Source: Flavobacteriaceae bacterium (GTDB lineage: Bacteria; Bacteroidota; Bacteroidia; Flavobacteriales; Flavobacteriaceae). Taken from it: DNA of 42,061 nucleotides. Below, one piece after another: positions 24,591 to 33,931 of this stretch; the first letter of the stretch is position 1; every line of letters begins with the position of its first letter. A program made the translations under genes and the position numbers. Below the pieces are notes generated by a model. The model was not told the DNA's origin, searched no databases, and saw nothing but the letters and a program-made list of their open reading frames with translations. The stretch covers positions 1 through 42,061 of the forward strand of contig JAFMLQ010000019.1 of NCBI GenBank assembly GCA_017852075.1, in the 5' to 3' direction.

Positions 24591-25772
24591 ATGCGGACCT
24601 TAGATCAAATCAATTTTAAAGACCAACGTGCAGTAATCCGGGTAGATTTTAATGTTCCTCTAAATGAAAAACTGGAGGTTACTGATCCAACTCGAATTCA
24701 AGCAGCCCAACCTACGATACAACATATTTTAGCCCAAGGAGGGAGTTGTGTTTTGATTTCGCATTTGGGAAGACCCAAAGCAAAAGATCCGAAATTATCG
24801 TTAGGAAACATTACCAATACGGTAGCGGAAATTTTAGGTGTACCAGTCTCTTTTTCTGAACATTGCGTGGGGAGTGAAGCGGAAGCTCTTACGGCAGCTT
24901 TGCCTGCAGGGGGGGTTTTGTTGATGGAAAACTTGAGGTTTCATGAAGAAGAAACGAAAGGGGACCTAACTTTTGCTGAACAACTTTCTAATTTGGGAAC
25001 AGTATATGTAAACGATGCCTTTGGAACCGCACATCGAGCGCATGCCTCCACCACGATAATGGCGCAGTTTTTTGAAAAAAAATGTTTTGGAAAACTCCTT
25101 GAAAAAGAAGTTCTAGCTATCGAAAAGGTAATGTCAAATGGGGAAGCTCCAATTTTAGCGATACTGGGTGGAGCAAAAGTTTCTTCAAAAATTACCATCA
25201 TAGAAAGCCTCTTAGACAAGGTAGATCATCTGATTATAGGCGGCGGAATGGTTTATACTTTTACAAAGGCTCTAGGAGGAAAAGTGGGAAATTCGATTTG
25301 TGAACCCGACTTTTGTGATTACGCACTTGAATTACTTGATAAAGCAAAACAAAAAGGCGTGGAAATCCACCTCCCTGTGGATGTTGTGGCGGGTGACGCT
25401 TTTAGTAATGATGCCGAACAAGAGGTTTTTGATGTTATGGAAATTCCAAAAGGATGGGAAGCAATGGATGCTGGACCTAAGAGTTGTGAAATATTTGACG
25501 AACTGATTTTAAAATGTAAGACTATTCTATGGAATGGCCCTATGGGTGTTTTTGAATTTCCCAACTTTGCCATGGGCACCATTGCCGTAGGCGAATCTAT
25601 CGGTAGAGCAACTCAAAAGGGAGCTTTTTCGTTAGTGGGAGGAGGAGACTCTGTAGCAGCGGTAAAACAGTTTGGTTTAGAATTTAAAATGAGCTACATT
25701 AGTACAGGAGGAGGCGCTATGCTTGAAAGTCTAGAAGGGAAAACCCTACCTGGAATCTCTGCCTTAGATTAA
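24591..25772 (+). CDS. pgk: phosphoglycerate kinase
   Basis: A 393-residue glycolytic enzyme transferring phosphate between 1,3-bisphosphoglycerate and ADP. The N-terminal signature RAVIRVDFNVPLN is at about 13-25, SHLGRPK at about 59-65, ENLRFHEEETKG at about 110-121, and AILGGAKVSSKI near 190. The nucleotide-binding end is SLVGGGDSVAAVKQFG and STGGGAMLE. Length is typical. I chose ATG 24591 from the family start (MRTLDQINFK) and the promoter box. It is followed 4 bases later by the DUF4837 lipoprotein gene. Confidence 0.97.
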   Translation: MRTLDQINFKDQRAVIRVDFNVPLNEKLEVTDPTRIQAAQPTIQHILAQGGSCVLISHLGRPKAKDPKLSLGNITNTVAEILGVPVSFSEHCVGSEAEALTAALPAGGVLLMENLRFHEEETKGDLTFAEQLSNLGTVYVNDAFGTAHRAHASTTIMAQFFEKKCFGKLLEKEVLAIEKVMSNGEAPILAILGGAKVSSKITIIESLLDKVDHLIIGGGMVYTFTKALGGKVGNSICEPDFCDYALELLDKAKQKGVEIHLPVDVVAGDAFSNDAEQEVFDVMEIPKGWEAMDAGPKSCEIFDELILKCKTILWNGPMGVFEFPNFAMGTIAVGESIGRATQKGAFSLVGGGDSVAAVKQFGLEFKMSYISTGGGAMLESLEGKTLPGISALD

Positions 25773-25776
25773 GAAA

Positions 25777-26748
25777 ATGAAAAAATACAGTTTAATTTTT
25801 CTTGCCGTATTAACACTTTCGTGTAATTCTAAAAGCGATCGATCACAAGCCTTTTTTCCCACTTCAAGTGGAAATTTAAATCACGTTACTGTCGTGATGC
25901 CAAAGGCAGACTGGGAGTCTAGTTTAGGGAAAACCGTGCGTGATCAGATGGGTAAAATCTATGAAGGTCTTCCGCTAGATGAAGCACAATATTCGCTAGT
26001 TTACCTGAATCCTAAAGCGTTTACTGGTTTTGCCCGCCAAAGCCGAAATATTATATGGTTTCAAAAAGATTCGATCTCTAGATTTCAATTGGGAAAAAAC
26101 CAGTTTGCAAGGCCACAGATTGTAGCTTCCATTACTGGCGAAGATTCAGAAGTCCAAGCCTTTTCTTTTGAAGAAAACGCAACTCTTTTGAGACAAACCC
26201 TCGCAGAAAATGAACGCCAAGAAAAGCTTCGTAGAATCAATAAATCTCCTACGACAGAGACTAATTTAGATACTCGTTTTGGAATTCATTTAACATATCC
26301 TTCTGCATACAAAACAGTAAGAGATACTACAAATTTTATCTGGGTTCAAAAACAAGTCCAAAAGGGGCATTTAAACATAATAGTGTATACCTTACCCGAA
26401 AGAGCGCTAGAAGGAAAGTTTAACGAGAAGATATTAAATATACGCGACTCTATTGGAAAACTATACATTCCAGGGCGTTTGCCAGGAAGTTATTTGATTA
26501 CAGAAAGGGCATTTCGACCCTATTTTTATAAAGCTTCTTTAGATGGAAAACAAGGGTTTTTGACCAAAGGTACTTGGGAAGTCGCAAACGACTTTATGGC
26601 AGGCCCCTTTGTAAATTATATGCTTCGAGACAGCGTTAAAAAAAGATGGATAGCGGTAGAAGGTTTTGCTTTTGCGCCCTCAATGAGTAAACGGGAGTAT
26701 ATGTTTGAATTAAACACAATACTCAGCACGTTGAAAGAGGTGAATTAG
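25777..26748 (+). CDS. DUF4837 family lipoprotein
   Basis: A 323-residue lipoprotein: the signal peptide [16 protein letters not shown] ends in a lipobox with Cys16. The remainder is soluble and resembles the DUF4837 family of Bacteroidota, with [26 protein letters not shown] near the start and [14 protein letters not shown] in the C-terminal part. Function unknown. It lies 4 bases after pgk and overlaps the convergent tatA gene by 4 bases. Confidence 0.82.
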   Translation: MKKYSLIFLAVLTLSCNSKSDRSQAFFPTSSGNLNHVTVVMPKADWESSLGKTVRDQMGKIYEGLPLDEAQYSLVYLNPKAFTGFARQSRNIIWFQKDSISRFQLGKNQFARPQIVASITGEDSEVQAFSFEENATLLRQTLAENERQEKLRRINKSPTTETNLDTRFGIHLTYPSAYKTVRDTTNFIWVQKQVQKGHLNIIVYTLPERALEGKFNEKILNIRDSIGKLYIPGRLPGSYLITERAFRPYFYKASLDGKQGFLTKGTWEVANDFMAGPFVNYMLRDSVKKRWIAVEGFAFAPSMSKREYMFELNTILSTLKEVN

Positions 26749-26939
26749 TCTTTCTTCTCTTTTTCAACTTTTGGCGTTTGCTCTTCTTCCTTTGTTGCAT
26801 TTTTAAATTCTTTAATTCCGCTGCCTAGCCCTTTCATTAGCTCGGGAATTTTACGCCCTCCAAAGAGCAACAAAATTACTGCGATAATTAAGATTATTTG
26901 TGGTGCACCAATCATACCTAAAAATGTTAAAACCAACAT
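26745..26939 (-). CDS. tatA: Sec-independent translocase TatA/E-type subunit
   Basis: A 64-residue TatA-like protein. One N-terminal transmembrane helix ([17 protein letters not shown]) is followed by the amphipathic helix [20 protein letters not shown] and a charged C-terminal tail. The FGGRKIPEL motif is diagnostic. TatA forms the pore for folded, twin-arginine proteins; TatC is not here. The -7 box at 26958-26965 supports ATG 26939, and an internal ATG (MIGAPQ) is a shorter alternative. It converges on the DUF4837 gene with a 4-base overlap. Confidence 0.93.
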   Translation of the reverse strand: MLVLTFLGMIGAPQIILIIAVILLLFGGRKIPELMKGLGSGIKEFKNATKEEEQTPKVEKEKKD

Positions 26940-26957
26940 GATTTATCTTATTTAAAA

Positions 26958-26965
26958 CAAATGTA
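26958..26965 (-). promoter_or_regulatory. TACATTTG -7 box for tatA
   Basis: A perfect TAnnTTTG on the minus strand, 18 bases before the tatA ATG. Confidence 0.6.
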
Positions 26966-27031
26966 CTGAAATATTTAAGTTTTCAAAGCACGAAAATTAA
27001 AGGGGAGTATATTATGCACTTTAGGAATCCG

Positions 27032-27039
27032 TATCTTTG
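27032..27039 (+). promoter_or_regulatory. TATCTTTG -7 box for the M23-GH3-glycosyltransferase operon
   Basis: A perfect TAnnTTTG element 8 bases before the ATG at 27048. It probably drives all four genes to 31456, as they overlap or abut. Confidence 0.6.
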
Positions 27040-27047
27040 TTTTTAAT

Positions 27048-27923
27048 ATGGCGCAACAAGAAAAAAAGAGAAAACAATTCTTTCAAAGGCTGTTAAATCC
27101 TTATTTGGTGATGATCATTGATGAGGAAACTTTTGAGGAGCAAACTCAAATTCGTTTTTCCCGACTTAAAATGATTTTTGTGGGGGTACTTTTGTTTGGA
27201 CTTTTTGGAGGTTTTTTCTTTTCTATGATTGCGTATACACCAATTAAAGAATACATTCCAGGCTATGATTCTTCAGAATTGAGAAAAAAAGCGCTTCAAA
27301 ATTTATTTTTAACGGACTCACTTATTACACTTTATAATCAAAATATTCAATATTTAAATTCCGTTAGAAAAGCCCTGTCAGATGATATTTCCTTTGAGGA
27401 ACCAGAGTTTTCCTTAGTAGAATTTGAGAATCAAAACCAAGATACCACATCTTTTACTTCGCCAATTTTGGAAGATTCTCTTTTACGTGCTTTTGTTTCC
27501 AGGCAAGATAAATACAACCCAATTGTAACCGATAAGGTCGAAATCAACAGCTTGTTGTTTCCTCCAGTTACGGGGCCTATTTCTCAGCCTTTTGATATAG
27601 AGGAGTCCCACTATGCTGTAGATATTGTTGTGAAAGAGAATACACCTATCAAGGCCATAGCAGATGGCACTGTTATTTTTTCAGAATGGACTGCGGAGAC
27701 CGGTTTTGTAATCATCCTTGAACACAGTTTTGGAGTTTTATCAATATATAAACACAATGCGACTTTGGCGAAAAAACAAGGGGATGCCGTTCTAAGTGGA
27801 GAAGTCATTGCTACTGCGGGAAATACAGGAGAGCTTTCAACAGGATTTCACCTCCATTTTGAATTATGGATCGATGGTTACCCTATGAATCCAGAAAACT
27901 TTTTTAATTTTTCTGAAGAATGA
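27048..27923 (+). CDS. M23-family peptidoglycan endopeptidase, membrane-anchored
   Basis: A 291-residue protein with a basic cytoplasmic start, one transmembrane helix (about 45-65) and a C-terminal LytM/M23 domain facing the periplasm. The zinc ligands are His188 and Asp192 in SHYAVDIV and His270 in HLHFELW (268-274). The domain is intact and therefore probably active on peptide cross-bridges of the cell wall. The stretch between helix and catalytic domain (about 80-160) is likely helical. It overlaps the GH3 gene by 4 bases (ATGA), suggesting translational coupling. In Bacteroidota this type is often found beside tatA and a GH3 gene. Confidence 0.92.
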   Translation: MAQQEKKRKQFFQRLLNPYLVMIIDEETFEEQTQIRFSRLKMIFVGVLLFGLFGGFFFSMIAYTPIKEYIPGYDSSELRKKALQNLFLTDSLITLYNQNIQYLNSVRKALSDDISFEEPEFSLVEFENQNQDTTSFTSPILEDSLLRAFVSRQDKYNPIVTDKVEINSLLFPPVTGPISQPFDIEESHYAVDIVVKENTPIKAIADGTVIFSEWTAETGFVIILEHSFGVLSIYKHNATLAKKQGDAVLSGEVIATAGNTGELSTGFHLHFELWIDGYPMNPENFFNFSEE

Positions 27924-29422
27924 TTAAAGCTTTGGGCGCAAAAATATATGCGGCTTGGTCCCATTATAAAAATCAGAAGTGGATAAATTCACCTCTGGAA
28001 ACACAAGAGAAATTACTTCAAAATTTGCTTCATCATGGCGCTCAAACGCGTTTTGGAAAAGACCACAATTTTAAGAAAATAAACGACCTAAAAACGTACC
28101 AAAAAGAAGTGCCTGTTCGAGATTATGAGGGGTTAAAACCTTATATCGAGGAGGTGCTCGAAGGCAAAAAAGACATCTTGTGGAAAGGAAGACCCTTGTA
28201 TTATGCCAAATCCAGCGGAACCACCTCTGGTGCTAAGTATATTCCCATTACCAAAGCCTCGATGCCTCAACACATTCGTGCAGCACGAGAAGCTCTATTG
28301 AATTACATCTATGAAACAGGGAATGCCTCTGTAGTCAGAGGCAAACACATTTTTGTTCAAGGCAGTCCCGTTTTAGAGGAATTCAATGGGGTAGCCCTAG
28401 GACGTTTATCGGGAATAGTTGCCCACTATGTTCCTAGTTACTTACAAAAAAACAGAATGCCCAGTTGGAAAACCAACTGTATTGACGATTGGGAAACCAA
28501 GGTAGATGCGATAGTCCAGGAGACTTATGCACAGGACATGACTATAATCGGAGGAATACCCTCTTGGGTACAAATGTATTTTGAACGTTTGATGGCTAAA
28601 ACAGATACAACTGTAGGTGAACTTTTTCCTAACTTCTCCCTTTTTGTGTATGGAGGAGTCAATTTTGAACCTTATCGAGGAGTATTTGAAAAGCTTATAG
28701 GTCGTTCAACAGACTGCGTTGAATTTTATCCCGCTTCAGAGGGGTTTTTTGCCTATCAAGACCAGCAAAAGGAACGTGGGTTACTACTGCTTTTGGATCA
28801 TGGGATTTACTATGAGTTTATCGTTGCACAAACCTTTTATGAGGAAAAGCCCACGATTCACAGCCTTGCAGAAGTTGAACTTGGGGTTAATTATGTGATG
28901 ATTATTTCTACTACTGCAGGTTTATGGCGTTACAATATTGGCGATACTGTTCAATTTACGAGCACTCATCCTTTTCGTATCATCGTAAGCGGAAGAATTA
29001 AGCATTTTATTTCCGCTTTTGGAGAACATGTCATTGTAAGTGAGGTGGAACAGTCTTTAGAAGAAGCCATTACTCAAAATGAAGAGGTCATTCGTGTTAG
29101 GGAATTTACGGTAGCTCCACAGATTCAACCCAAAGAGGGGCTTCCTTATCACGAGTGGTTTATCGAATTTGATACACCACCTCAAGACAAAAAGGCGTTT
29201 GCCTTACAAATTGATCAGGCAATGCAATCTAAAAACATTTATTATCAGGACCTTATTGTAGGAAAAGTCCTACGCCCCTTGGTGATTCGAGAAGTGGCAA
29301 AAGAGGGTTTTACTACTTATATGAAAAGTATAGGAAAATTAGGAGGACAGAATAAGGTTCCTCGGGTTGCGGATGACCGAAAAATTGCGGATGAACTGGA
29401 AGCCTATCTAGTAAACACTTAA
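27920..29422 (+). CDS. GH3-family acyl-adenylating/amido synthetase
   Basis: A 500-residue protein of the GH3 (auxin-responsive) family in the ANL superfamily. The ATP/AMP-binding motif is SSGTTSGAKYIPIT starting at residue 98, YPASEGFFAYQ lies at the centre of the fold, and YNIGDTVQFTS and GRIKHFISAFGEHV complete the set. Plant members join amino acids to hormones; bacterial ones have no clear role. Here it is translationally coupled to an M23 peptidase and followed 2 bases later by a glycosyltransferase, which hints at activation of a small acid for the cell envelope. That role is inference from position only. Confidence 0.9.
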   Translation: MIKALGAKIYAAWSHYKNQKWINSPLETQEKLLQNLLHHGAQTRFGKDHNFKKINDLKTYQKEVPVRDYEGLKPYIEEVLEGKKDILWKGRPLYYAKSSGTTSGAKYIPITKASMPQHIRAAREALLNYIYETGNASVVRGKHIFVQGSPVLEEFNGVALGRLSGIVAHYVPSYLQKNRMPSWKTNCIDDWETKVDAIVQETYAQDMTIIGGIPSWVQMYFERLMAKTDTTVGELFPNFSLFVYGGVNFEPYRGVFEKLIGRSTDCVEFYPASEGFFAYQDQQKERGLLLLLDHGIYYEFIVAQTFYEEKPTIHSLAEVELGVNYVMIISTTAGLWRYNIGDTVQFTSTHPFRIIVSGRIKHFISAFGEHVIVSEVEQSLEEAITQNEEVIRVREFTVAPQIQPKEGLPYHEWFIEFDTPPQDKKAFALQIDQAMQSKNIYYQDLIVGKVLRPLVIREVAKEGFTTYMKSIGKLGGQNKVPRVADDRKIADELEAYLVNT

Positions 29423-29424
29423 AA

Positions 29425-30486
29425 ATGCAAGGAGAAAAAATCACCTTGATTTGTAATCTTAAAAACACCTTTGTAGTCAAAGACATAGCTCTGTTGGAAC
29501 AAATGGGATATCGGGTTTTGTTGATTCATTCACCGACCTATAGCGATCCGTTGCGTTTTTTTGGAAACCGTCTAAGAGAATTGATATTATGCCTAATTTA
29601 CCTTCCCCAATCCAAAGCGTGCTTCAGTTGGTTTAACGATTATCACAGCAGTATTCCTTTGTTTCTTTCGCGAGTATTGAACATCCCATTTACCCTGATT
29701 GTAGGGGGCTATGATGCGGTATCAAGTCATCGTTTGAACTATGGAATTTTTTTAAAAAAGAATTTCAGACAAAGATTAGCACGCTGGAATTATGCCAAGG
29801 CAAACACCATTTGGGTGGTTCATAAAAGTCTTGCTGAAGGATGCCCGAATGCCGAAGAAGACTCGGGTGCCCAGTCAGGAATACGTTTTTTCATGCCTCA
29901 TTTAAAAACAAAAATCGAAGAAGTTCCAACCGCATACGATTCCAATTTTTGGAAAAAAACGAATTCAAAAAAACCAAAAACGGTCCTTACCGTTGCCAAT
30001 ATTTCTGATCAACGTACTTTTGAAAGAAAGGGTATTCCTCAATTTATTGAGATTGCCAAAGCATTACCCGATTTCGAATTTACCGTAGCAGGTATTGAAA
30101 AACCAATTAAAGCAGTTCATACTTATCCCAAAAACATAATTCTTTTAGGAAAACAATCACGGGAAGCGTTAAAAACTCTTTATGGGTCACATCGCTATTA
30201 TTTTCAAGGATCACAAGTTGAAGGGCTTCCCAACGTTTTGTGTGAAGCGATGCTATGCGAGTGTATTCCCATTGGGAAAAATGTTTTTGGAATTCCAGAC
30301 GCAATAGGCGAAACAGGGTTTTTATTTGACTCCGCTACACCTATTGAAAAAATCACTTCCTTTTTTGACACAGAAAATAAAGGTTTGGGAGTAAAAGCAA
30401 GAGAGCGTATCATAGAACAATACCCGTGGGCCAAAAGAAAAAACGCCTTTAAAAACAACATTCCACAAAACGACGAAAATGAATAA
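29425..30486 (+). CDS. glycosyltransferase (GT4-like)
   Basis: A 353-residue cytoplasmic glycosyltransferase with a GT-B fold. The C-terminal part shows the GT4 pattern EGLPNVLCEAMLCECIPI (E-x7-E), following QGSQV, with ILLGKQSREALKTLYGS before it. The N-terminal part begins with ITLICNLKNTFVVKDIALLEQMGYRVLLIHS. Donor and acceptor sugars cannot be told. It sits in a four-gene envelope operon and overlaps the pyruvyl transferase gene by 8 bases. Two hydrophobic stretches near 50 and 80 may contact the membrane. Confidence 0.83.
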   Translation: MQGEKITLICNLKNTFVVKDIALLEQMGYRVLLIHSPTYSDPLRFFGNRLRELILCLIYLPQSKACFSWFNDYHSSIPLFLSRVLNIPFTLIVGGYDAVSSHRLNYGIFLKKNFRQRLARWNYAKANTIWVVHKSLAEGCPNAEEDSGAQSGIRFFMPHLKTKIEEVPTAYDSNFWKKTNSKKPKTVLTVANISDQRTFERKGIPQFIEIAKALPDFEFTVAGIEKPIKAVHTYPKNIILLGKQSREALKTLYGSHRYYFQGSQVEGLPNVLCEAMLCECIPIGKNVFGIPDAIGETGFLFDSATPIEKITSFFDTENKGLGVKARERIIEQYPWAKRKNAFKNNIPQNDENE

Positions 30487-31456
30487 AACCTTTGGTGTTT
30501 TGGCGTATCCCCATTCGAATAATTTGGGAGATTTTATCCAAAGTCTTGCTGCAGAACAATGGCTAAAAGGCAAAAAAGTTGTGGCATTGGATCGAGATTA
30601 TCTTCACAATTACGTTGGGCAACCCGTGTATTTGGTGATGAACGGTTGGTTTATGGAAAAACCTGATAATTGGCCGCCTTCTGACCAGATCATTCCTCTT
30701 TTTATTTCTTTTCACCTAAACCCGACAGCTAGAAAAGGCATGCTAGATGTAAAAGGAATCGCCTATTTAAAAAAACACCAACCCATAGGTTGCCGAGATA
30801 ATTACACCCAAAAACTGCTAGAAAGTCATGGAATTAAGACCTATTTTTCAGCCTGTCTTACACTTTCTTTAAATCGCAATGAATATGTTCATCAAAATCA
30901 AAAGCGCGAAGGGATTTTTGTGATTAGTCCATTGGAACGTCTGAACCCAGAAAGAGACCCTGTGCCAAAAGGAATTATAAGCAAAATGATGCAAGCGCTC
31001 AAAAAGCCTCAAAAGAGAAAGCGCTATTTTCAAGCGATCAGACGATTGGAAAACTTTCTTGAGCAGCAAAGCGAAACGGTACACTACAGTTCTCAATTAC
31101 GAGATCCCTTGGCTTTTTCTGAAGAAGAACGTATGGAGGAAGCAAAACAACAGCTTAAAGCAATCGCACAAGCCAGTTTGGTGATTACTTCTCGGATACA
31201 TACGGCTTTACCTGCTGTAGCTTTTGGAACTCCTGTCTTATTTTTGTCAGATGGGTTAGAACATCCAAATCAGAAAAGCCGCTTAGAAGGGTTGGAATCG
31301 TTTTTCCCAATTTTCAATTCAACCGAATTAGCACAATGGAAATCTAAAACTCCAGAACCAAGCCAAGCACATCAACCTTTTATTGAACGGTTCAAAAAAG
31401 AAATTTCTCGTTTTTTTAAAGAATACACTTTTGGCAAAGCGGGAAGCGGGGAATAG
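30479..31456 (+). CDS. polysaccharide pyruvyl transferase family protein
   Basis: A 325-residue protein of the CsaB/WcaK polysaccharide pyruvyl transferase family. The N-terminal NLGDFIQSLAAEQWL, IGCRDNYTQKLLESHGIKTYFSACLTL in the middle and SLVITSRIHTALPAVAFGTPVLF toward the C-terminus match the family core (R-I-H-x-A-x-P). Members add pyruvate ketals to sugars of surface glycans. Position after a glycosyltransferase supports a role on the same surface polymer. It is the last gene of the operon starting at 27048; purD follows with its own promoter. Confidence 0.85.
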   Translation: MNKTFGVLAYPHSNNLGDFIQSLAAEQWLKGKKVVALDRDYLHNYVGQPVYLVMNGWFMEKPDNWPPSDQIIPLFISFHLNPTARKGMLDVKGIAYLKKHQPIGCRDNYTQKLLESHGIKTYFSACLTLSLNRNEYVHQNQKREGIFVISPLERLNPERDPVPKGIISKMMQALKKPQKRKRYFQAIRRLENFLEQQSETVHYSSQLRDPLAFSEEERMEEAKQQLKAIAQASLVITSRIHTALPAVAFGTPVLFLSDGLEHPNQKSRLEGLESFFPIFNSTELAQWKSKTPEPSQAHQPFIERFKKEISRFFKEYTFGKAGSGE

Positions 31457-31460
31457 GTAT

Positions 31461-31468
31461 TATCTTTG
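31461..31468 (+). promoter_or_regulatory. TATCTTTG -7 box for purD
   Basis: A perfect TAnnTTTG element 16 bases before the purD ATG, in the 28-base gap after the pyruvyl transferase gene. Confidence 0.6.
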
Positions 31469-31484
31469 TTAAAAACGTATAAGC

Positions 31485-32750
31485 ATGAATATATTGGTAA
31501 TCGGAGGCGGAGGGAGAGAGCACACCTTATGTTGGAAATTAAGTCAAAGCCCACAATGTAAACATCTTTTTGCTGCTCCTGGAAACGCCGGGACAGCCAC
31601 TTGCGCTACCAATTTAGCACTTGGGGTTACTGATTTTAATGGAATTAAAGCAGCTGTGCTCGAACACCAGATCGATATGATTGTTGTAGGACCTGAAGAT
31701 CCACTGGTATTGGGAATTCACGACTTCTTTATTCAAGACCCTCTTTTGGCAGATGTGGGCGTCATTGGACCTCAAAAGGCTGCAGCGACTCTGGAGGGAA
31801 GCAAGGCTTTTGCAAAAGCGTTTATGAAACGGCATGACATACCTACCGCAGCCTATGCTGAATTTACCTCTGAAACCGTGGGAGAAGGCGAAGCCTTTTT
31901 AGAGCAAAGTCAACCGCCTTACGTTCTAAAAGCAGATGGATTGGCGGCAGGAAAAGGAGTACTCATTTTAGAGGACCTCAATGAAGCCAAAAAAGAATTG
32001 AGACAAATGCTTTTAGAAAACAAATTTGGAAAGGCTTCGAGCAAGGTCGTGATCGAAGAATTTTTAAAGGGAATTGAACTTTCTTGCTTTGTGTTGACCG
32101 ATGGAGAAAACTACATTACTCTTCCCATGGCAAAAGATTACAAGCGCATAGGCGAGGGAGACACAGGCTTAAATACAGGAGGAATGGGAGCGATTTCACC
32201 CGTACCTTTTGTGGACGATTCATTTAAAGAAAAAATTGAAAAGCAAATTATCATACCTACCATTGAAGGCCTTCAAAAAGACAAAACGCCTTACAAAGGA
32301 TTTATTTTTATCGGACTAATCAAAGTCGAGGGAGCTCCCAAAGTAATTGAGTACAATGTCCGTTTGGGCGACCCTGAAACTGAGGTAGTCATTCCGCGCA
32401 TTAAAAATGATTTAGTAGAGGTATTTAAAGCGGTTCAAGATAACCGTTTGGACAAAGTGAAACTCGAAGTAATTCCCGAAACCTCAGCCACAGTAATGGC
32501 TGTATCCAAAGGATATCCAGAGGCATACGAAAAAGGGAAAGTGATTACGGGTATTTCGGAAGATGAAATGATCTTTCAGGCTGGGACACAGCTTATAGAA
32601 GGAAGCATTTTAACTTCAGGAGGGCGTGTGTTGACAGTGACTTCCTTTGGTGAGAATCACCACAAAGCAGTACAAAAGTCGTATGAAACCCTTTCAAAAG
32701 TTAACTTTGAAGGGATTACTTACAGAAAGGATATTGGGTTTGATTTATAA
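31485..32750 (+). CDS. purD: phosphoribosylamine--glycine ligase
   Basis: A 421-residue ATP-grasp enzyme of purine synthesis (GAR synthetase). The N-terminal ILVIGGGGREHTLCWKL is the family start, KADGLAAGKGV at about 145-156 is the ATP-grasp loop, DYKRIGEGDTGLNTGGMGAISP at about 218-239 is diagnostic, and RLGDPETEV near 293-301 binds metal. It is complete and single-domain, not fused to purM or purN. The 3' end overlaps the convergent small membrane protein gene by 6 bases. Confidence 0.97.
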   Translation: MNILVIGGGGREHTLCWKLSQSPQCKHLFAAPGNAGTATCATNLALGVTDFNGIKAAVLEHQIDMIVVGPEDPLVLGIHDFFIQDPLLADVGVIGPQKAAATLEGSKAFAKAFMKRHDIPTAAYAEFTSETVGEGEAFLEQSQPPYVLKADGLAAGKGVLILEDLNEAKKELRQMLLENKFGKASSKVVIEEFLKGIELSCFVLTDGENYITLPMAKDYKRIGEGDTGLNTGGMGAISPVPFVDDSFKEKIEKQIIIPTIEGLQKDKTPYKGFIFIGLIKVEGAPKVIEYNVRLGDPETEVVIPRIKNDLVEVFKAVQDNRLDKVKLEVIPETSATVMAVSKGYPEAYEKGKVITGISEDEMIFQAGTQLIEGSILTSGGRVLTVTSFGENHHKAVQKSYETLSKVNFEGITYRKDIGFDL

Positions 32751-32972
32751 AAAAGAATGTGCTGAGGGATCTTTGTCTTCTTCGCCATTTTTATCGAAAA
32801 GATTCAGTTGGAGAACCCAGTATACCATGGCAGAAAAACCTACAATCAAAAAAAGCCAGTTGACGGAATTTGCCAAAGCCCAGTTGGTAAGCTCAAGTTC
32901 TCTTAAGATGCTGTAGGGAAGAAAAAGGATTTCTTCAAATAACCACGCGATTCCTTCAAAAAAGTTTTTCAT
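32745..32972 (-). CDS. DUF6341-like small membrane protein
   Basis: A 75-residue protein with one clear transmembrane helix (about 38-57, NWLFLIVGFSAMVYWVLQL) following an amphipathic start with Trp and Phe (FFEGIAWLFEEILFLPYSIL), and an acidic C-terminus ending PSAHSFL. The pattern corresponds to the small flavobacterial family I recall as DUF6341; function unknown. Its -7 box is at 32995-33002 and the 3' end overlaps purD by 6 bases. Confidence 0.78.
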   Translation of the reverse strand: MKNFFEGIAWLFEEILFLPYSILRELELTNWALANSVNWLFLIVGFSAMVYWVLQLNLFDKNGEEDKDPSAHSFL

Positions 32973-32994
32973 AATTAGTAGTTTACTTACCTTG

Positions 32995-33002
32995 CAAATT
33001 TA
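32995..33002 (-). promoter_or_regulatory. TAAATTTG -7 box for the DUF6341-like gene
   Basis: A perfect TAnnTTTG on the minus strand, 22 bases before the ATG at 32972, in the gap before the divergent DUF6427-like gene. Confidence 0.5.
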
Positions 33003-33014
33003 AGGGAAACCAAG

Positions 33015-33926
33015 ATGCTAGCCAACCTTTTTCGAAAAACAAAAATCATTTCCCTTTCCCTTGGGACGGCTTTGCTTTTTTTGACTTTTATTTTCTATCA
33101 CAATTCTTTTGAATCACTCTCTGAAAACCCATTAAAACTTCTGGGAGAATCGGCAATAAAAACCTTTATTTTGATTGTAACGCTGATCTTTTTAATGGTA
33201 CAAGAGATTCGGTATCGACATGTTAATGTTTTTCCAATACACAGTTTGAGTGCAGTGCTTATTGTCCTGTTTTTACCTCAAGGGAGTATAGGGTTTAATG
33301 GTTTGATAATTCAATTCTTTTTGGTGATGACCTTGCATTTCATTAGTTTGATTTGTAATACCAAAGACACACTCAAGCCCTTTTTTAATCTAACCCTTGT
33401 GCTCTCGGTATTGGCGATATTTGAACCCTTATTTCTTTGGTTATTTGTAGGACTGGTTTTTTTGTTATTGGAGGAGCGGTTTCGGAACTTAAAAAACGTA
33501 ATGGTTATAGTTATCGCGTTTTTTATTTGTTTTATTTGGGCGAGAACAATTGAGCATTATTTTCAACTTGAACCCTTGTTTCAAAGGACAAACTCGATGA
33601 ACTTTTTTGACATAAAAAAAATTGCTCGGGATGAGTTGTTATATATTGCGCTAATCGGATCGCTTGTTTTGATTCCAATAAAGAAAAGCTTAAGAAGAGA
33701 CTACATTTCAAATTCTTTGATACTCAGCTATCTATTTATCTGGTTGTTTTTAGGAATTTACATTTCCTTTTTCAGAGGCACAACCCACCTTAATCCTTGG
33801 GAATTAACCCTTTTTCCACTTCTCTATCTGTTTGGAATTTTTCTAAATGCAGCTTCAGACAAAAAAGTAACAGTTGTGGTCATTCTCCTTTTGACAATTA
33901 AGGGATTGAGTTTAACTGTCGGATAA
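33015..33926 (+). CDS. DUF6427-like integral membrane protein
   Basis: A 303-residue polytopic membrane protein with about nine or ten hydrophobic helices and little else: basic start MLANLFRKTKIISLSLG, repeated Leu/Ile/Phe-rich spans and short loops. I recall the flavobacterial family DUF6427 as the match, mostly from the N-terminus and overall shape. Function is unknown. It converges on the flavin reductase gene with 5 bases between the stops. Confidence 0.72.
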   Translation: MLANLFRKTKIISLSLGTALLFLTFIFYHNSFESLSENPLKLLGESAIKTFILIVTLIFLMVQEIRYRHVNVFPIHSLSAVLIVLFLPQGSIGFNGLIIQFFLVMTLHFISLICNTKDTLKPFFNLTLVLSVLAIFEPLFLWLFVGLVFLLLEERFRNLKNVMVIVIAFFICFIWARTIEHYFQLEPLFQRTNSMNFFDIKKIARDELLYIALIGSLVLIPIKKSLRRDYISNSLILSYLFIWLFLGIYISFFRGTTHLNPWELTLFPLLYLFGIFLNAASDKKVTVVVILLLTIKGLSLTVG

Positions 33927-33931
33927 GGCGC

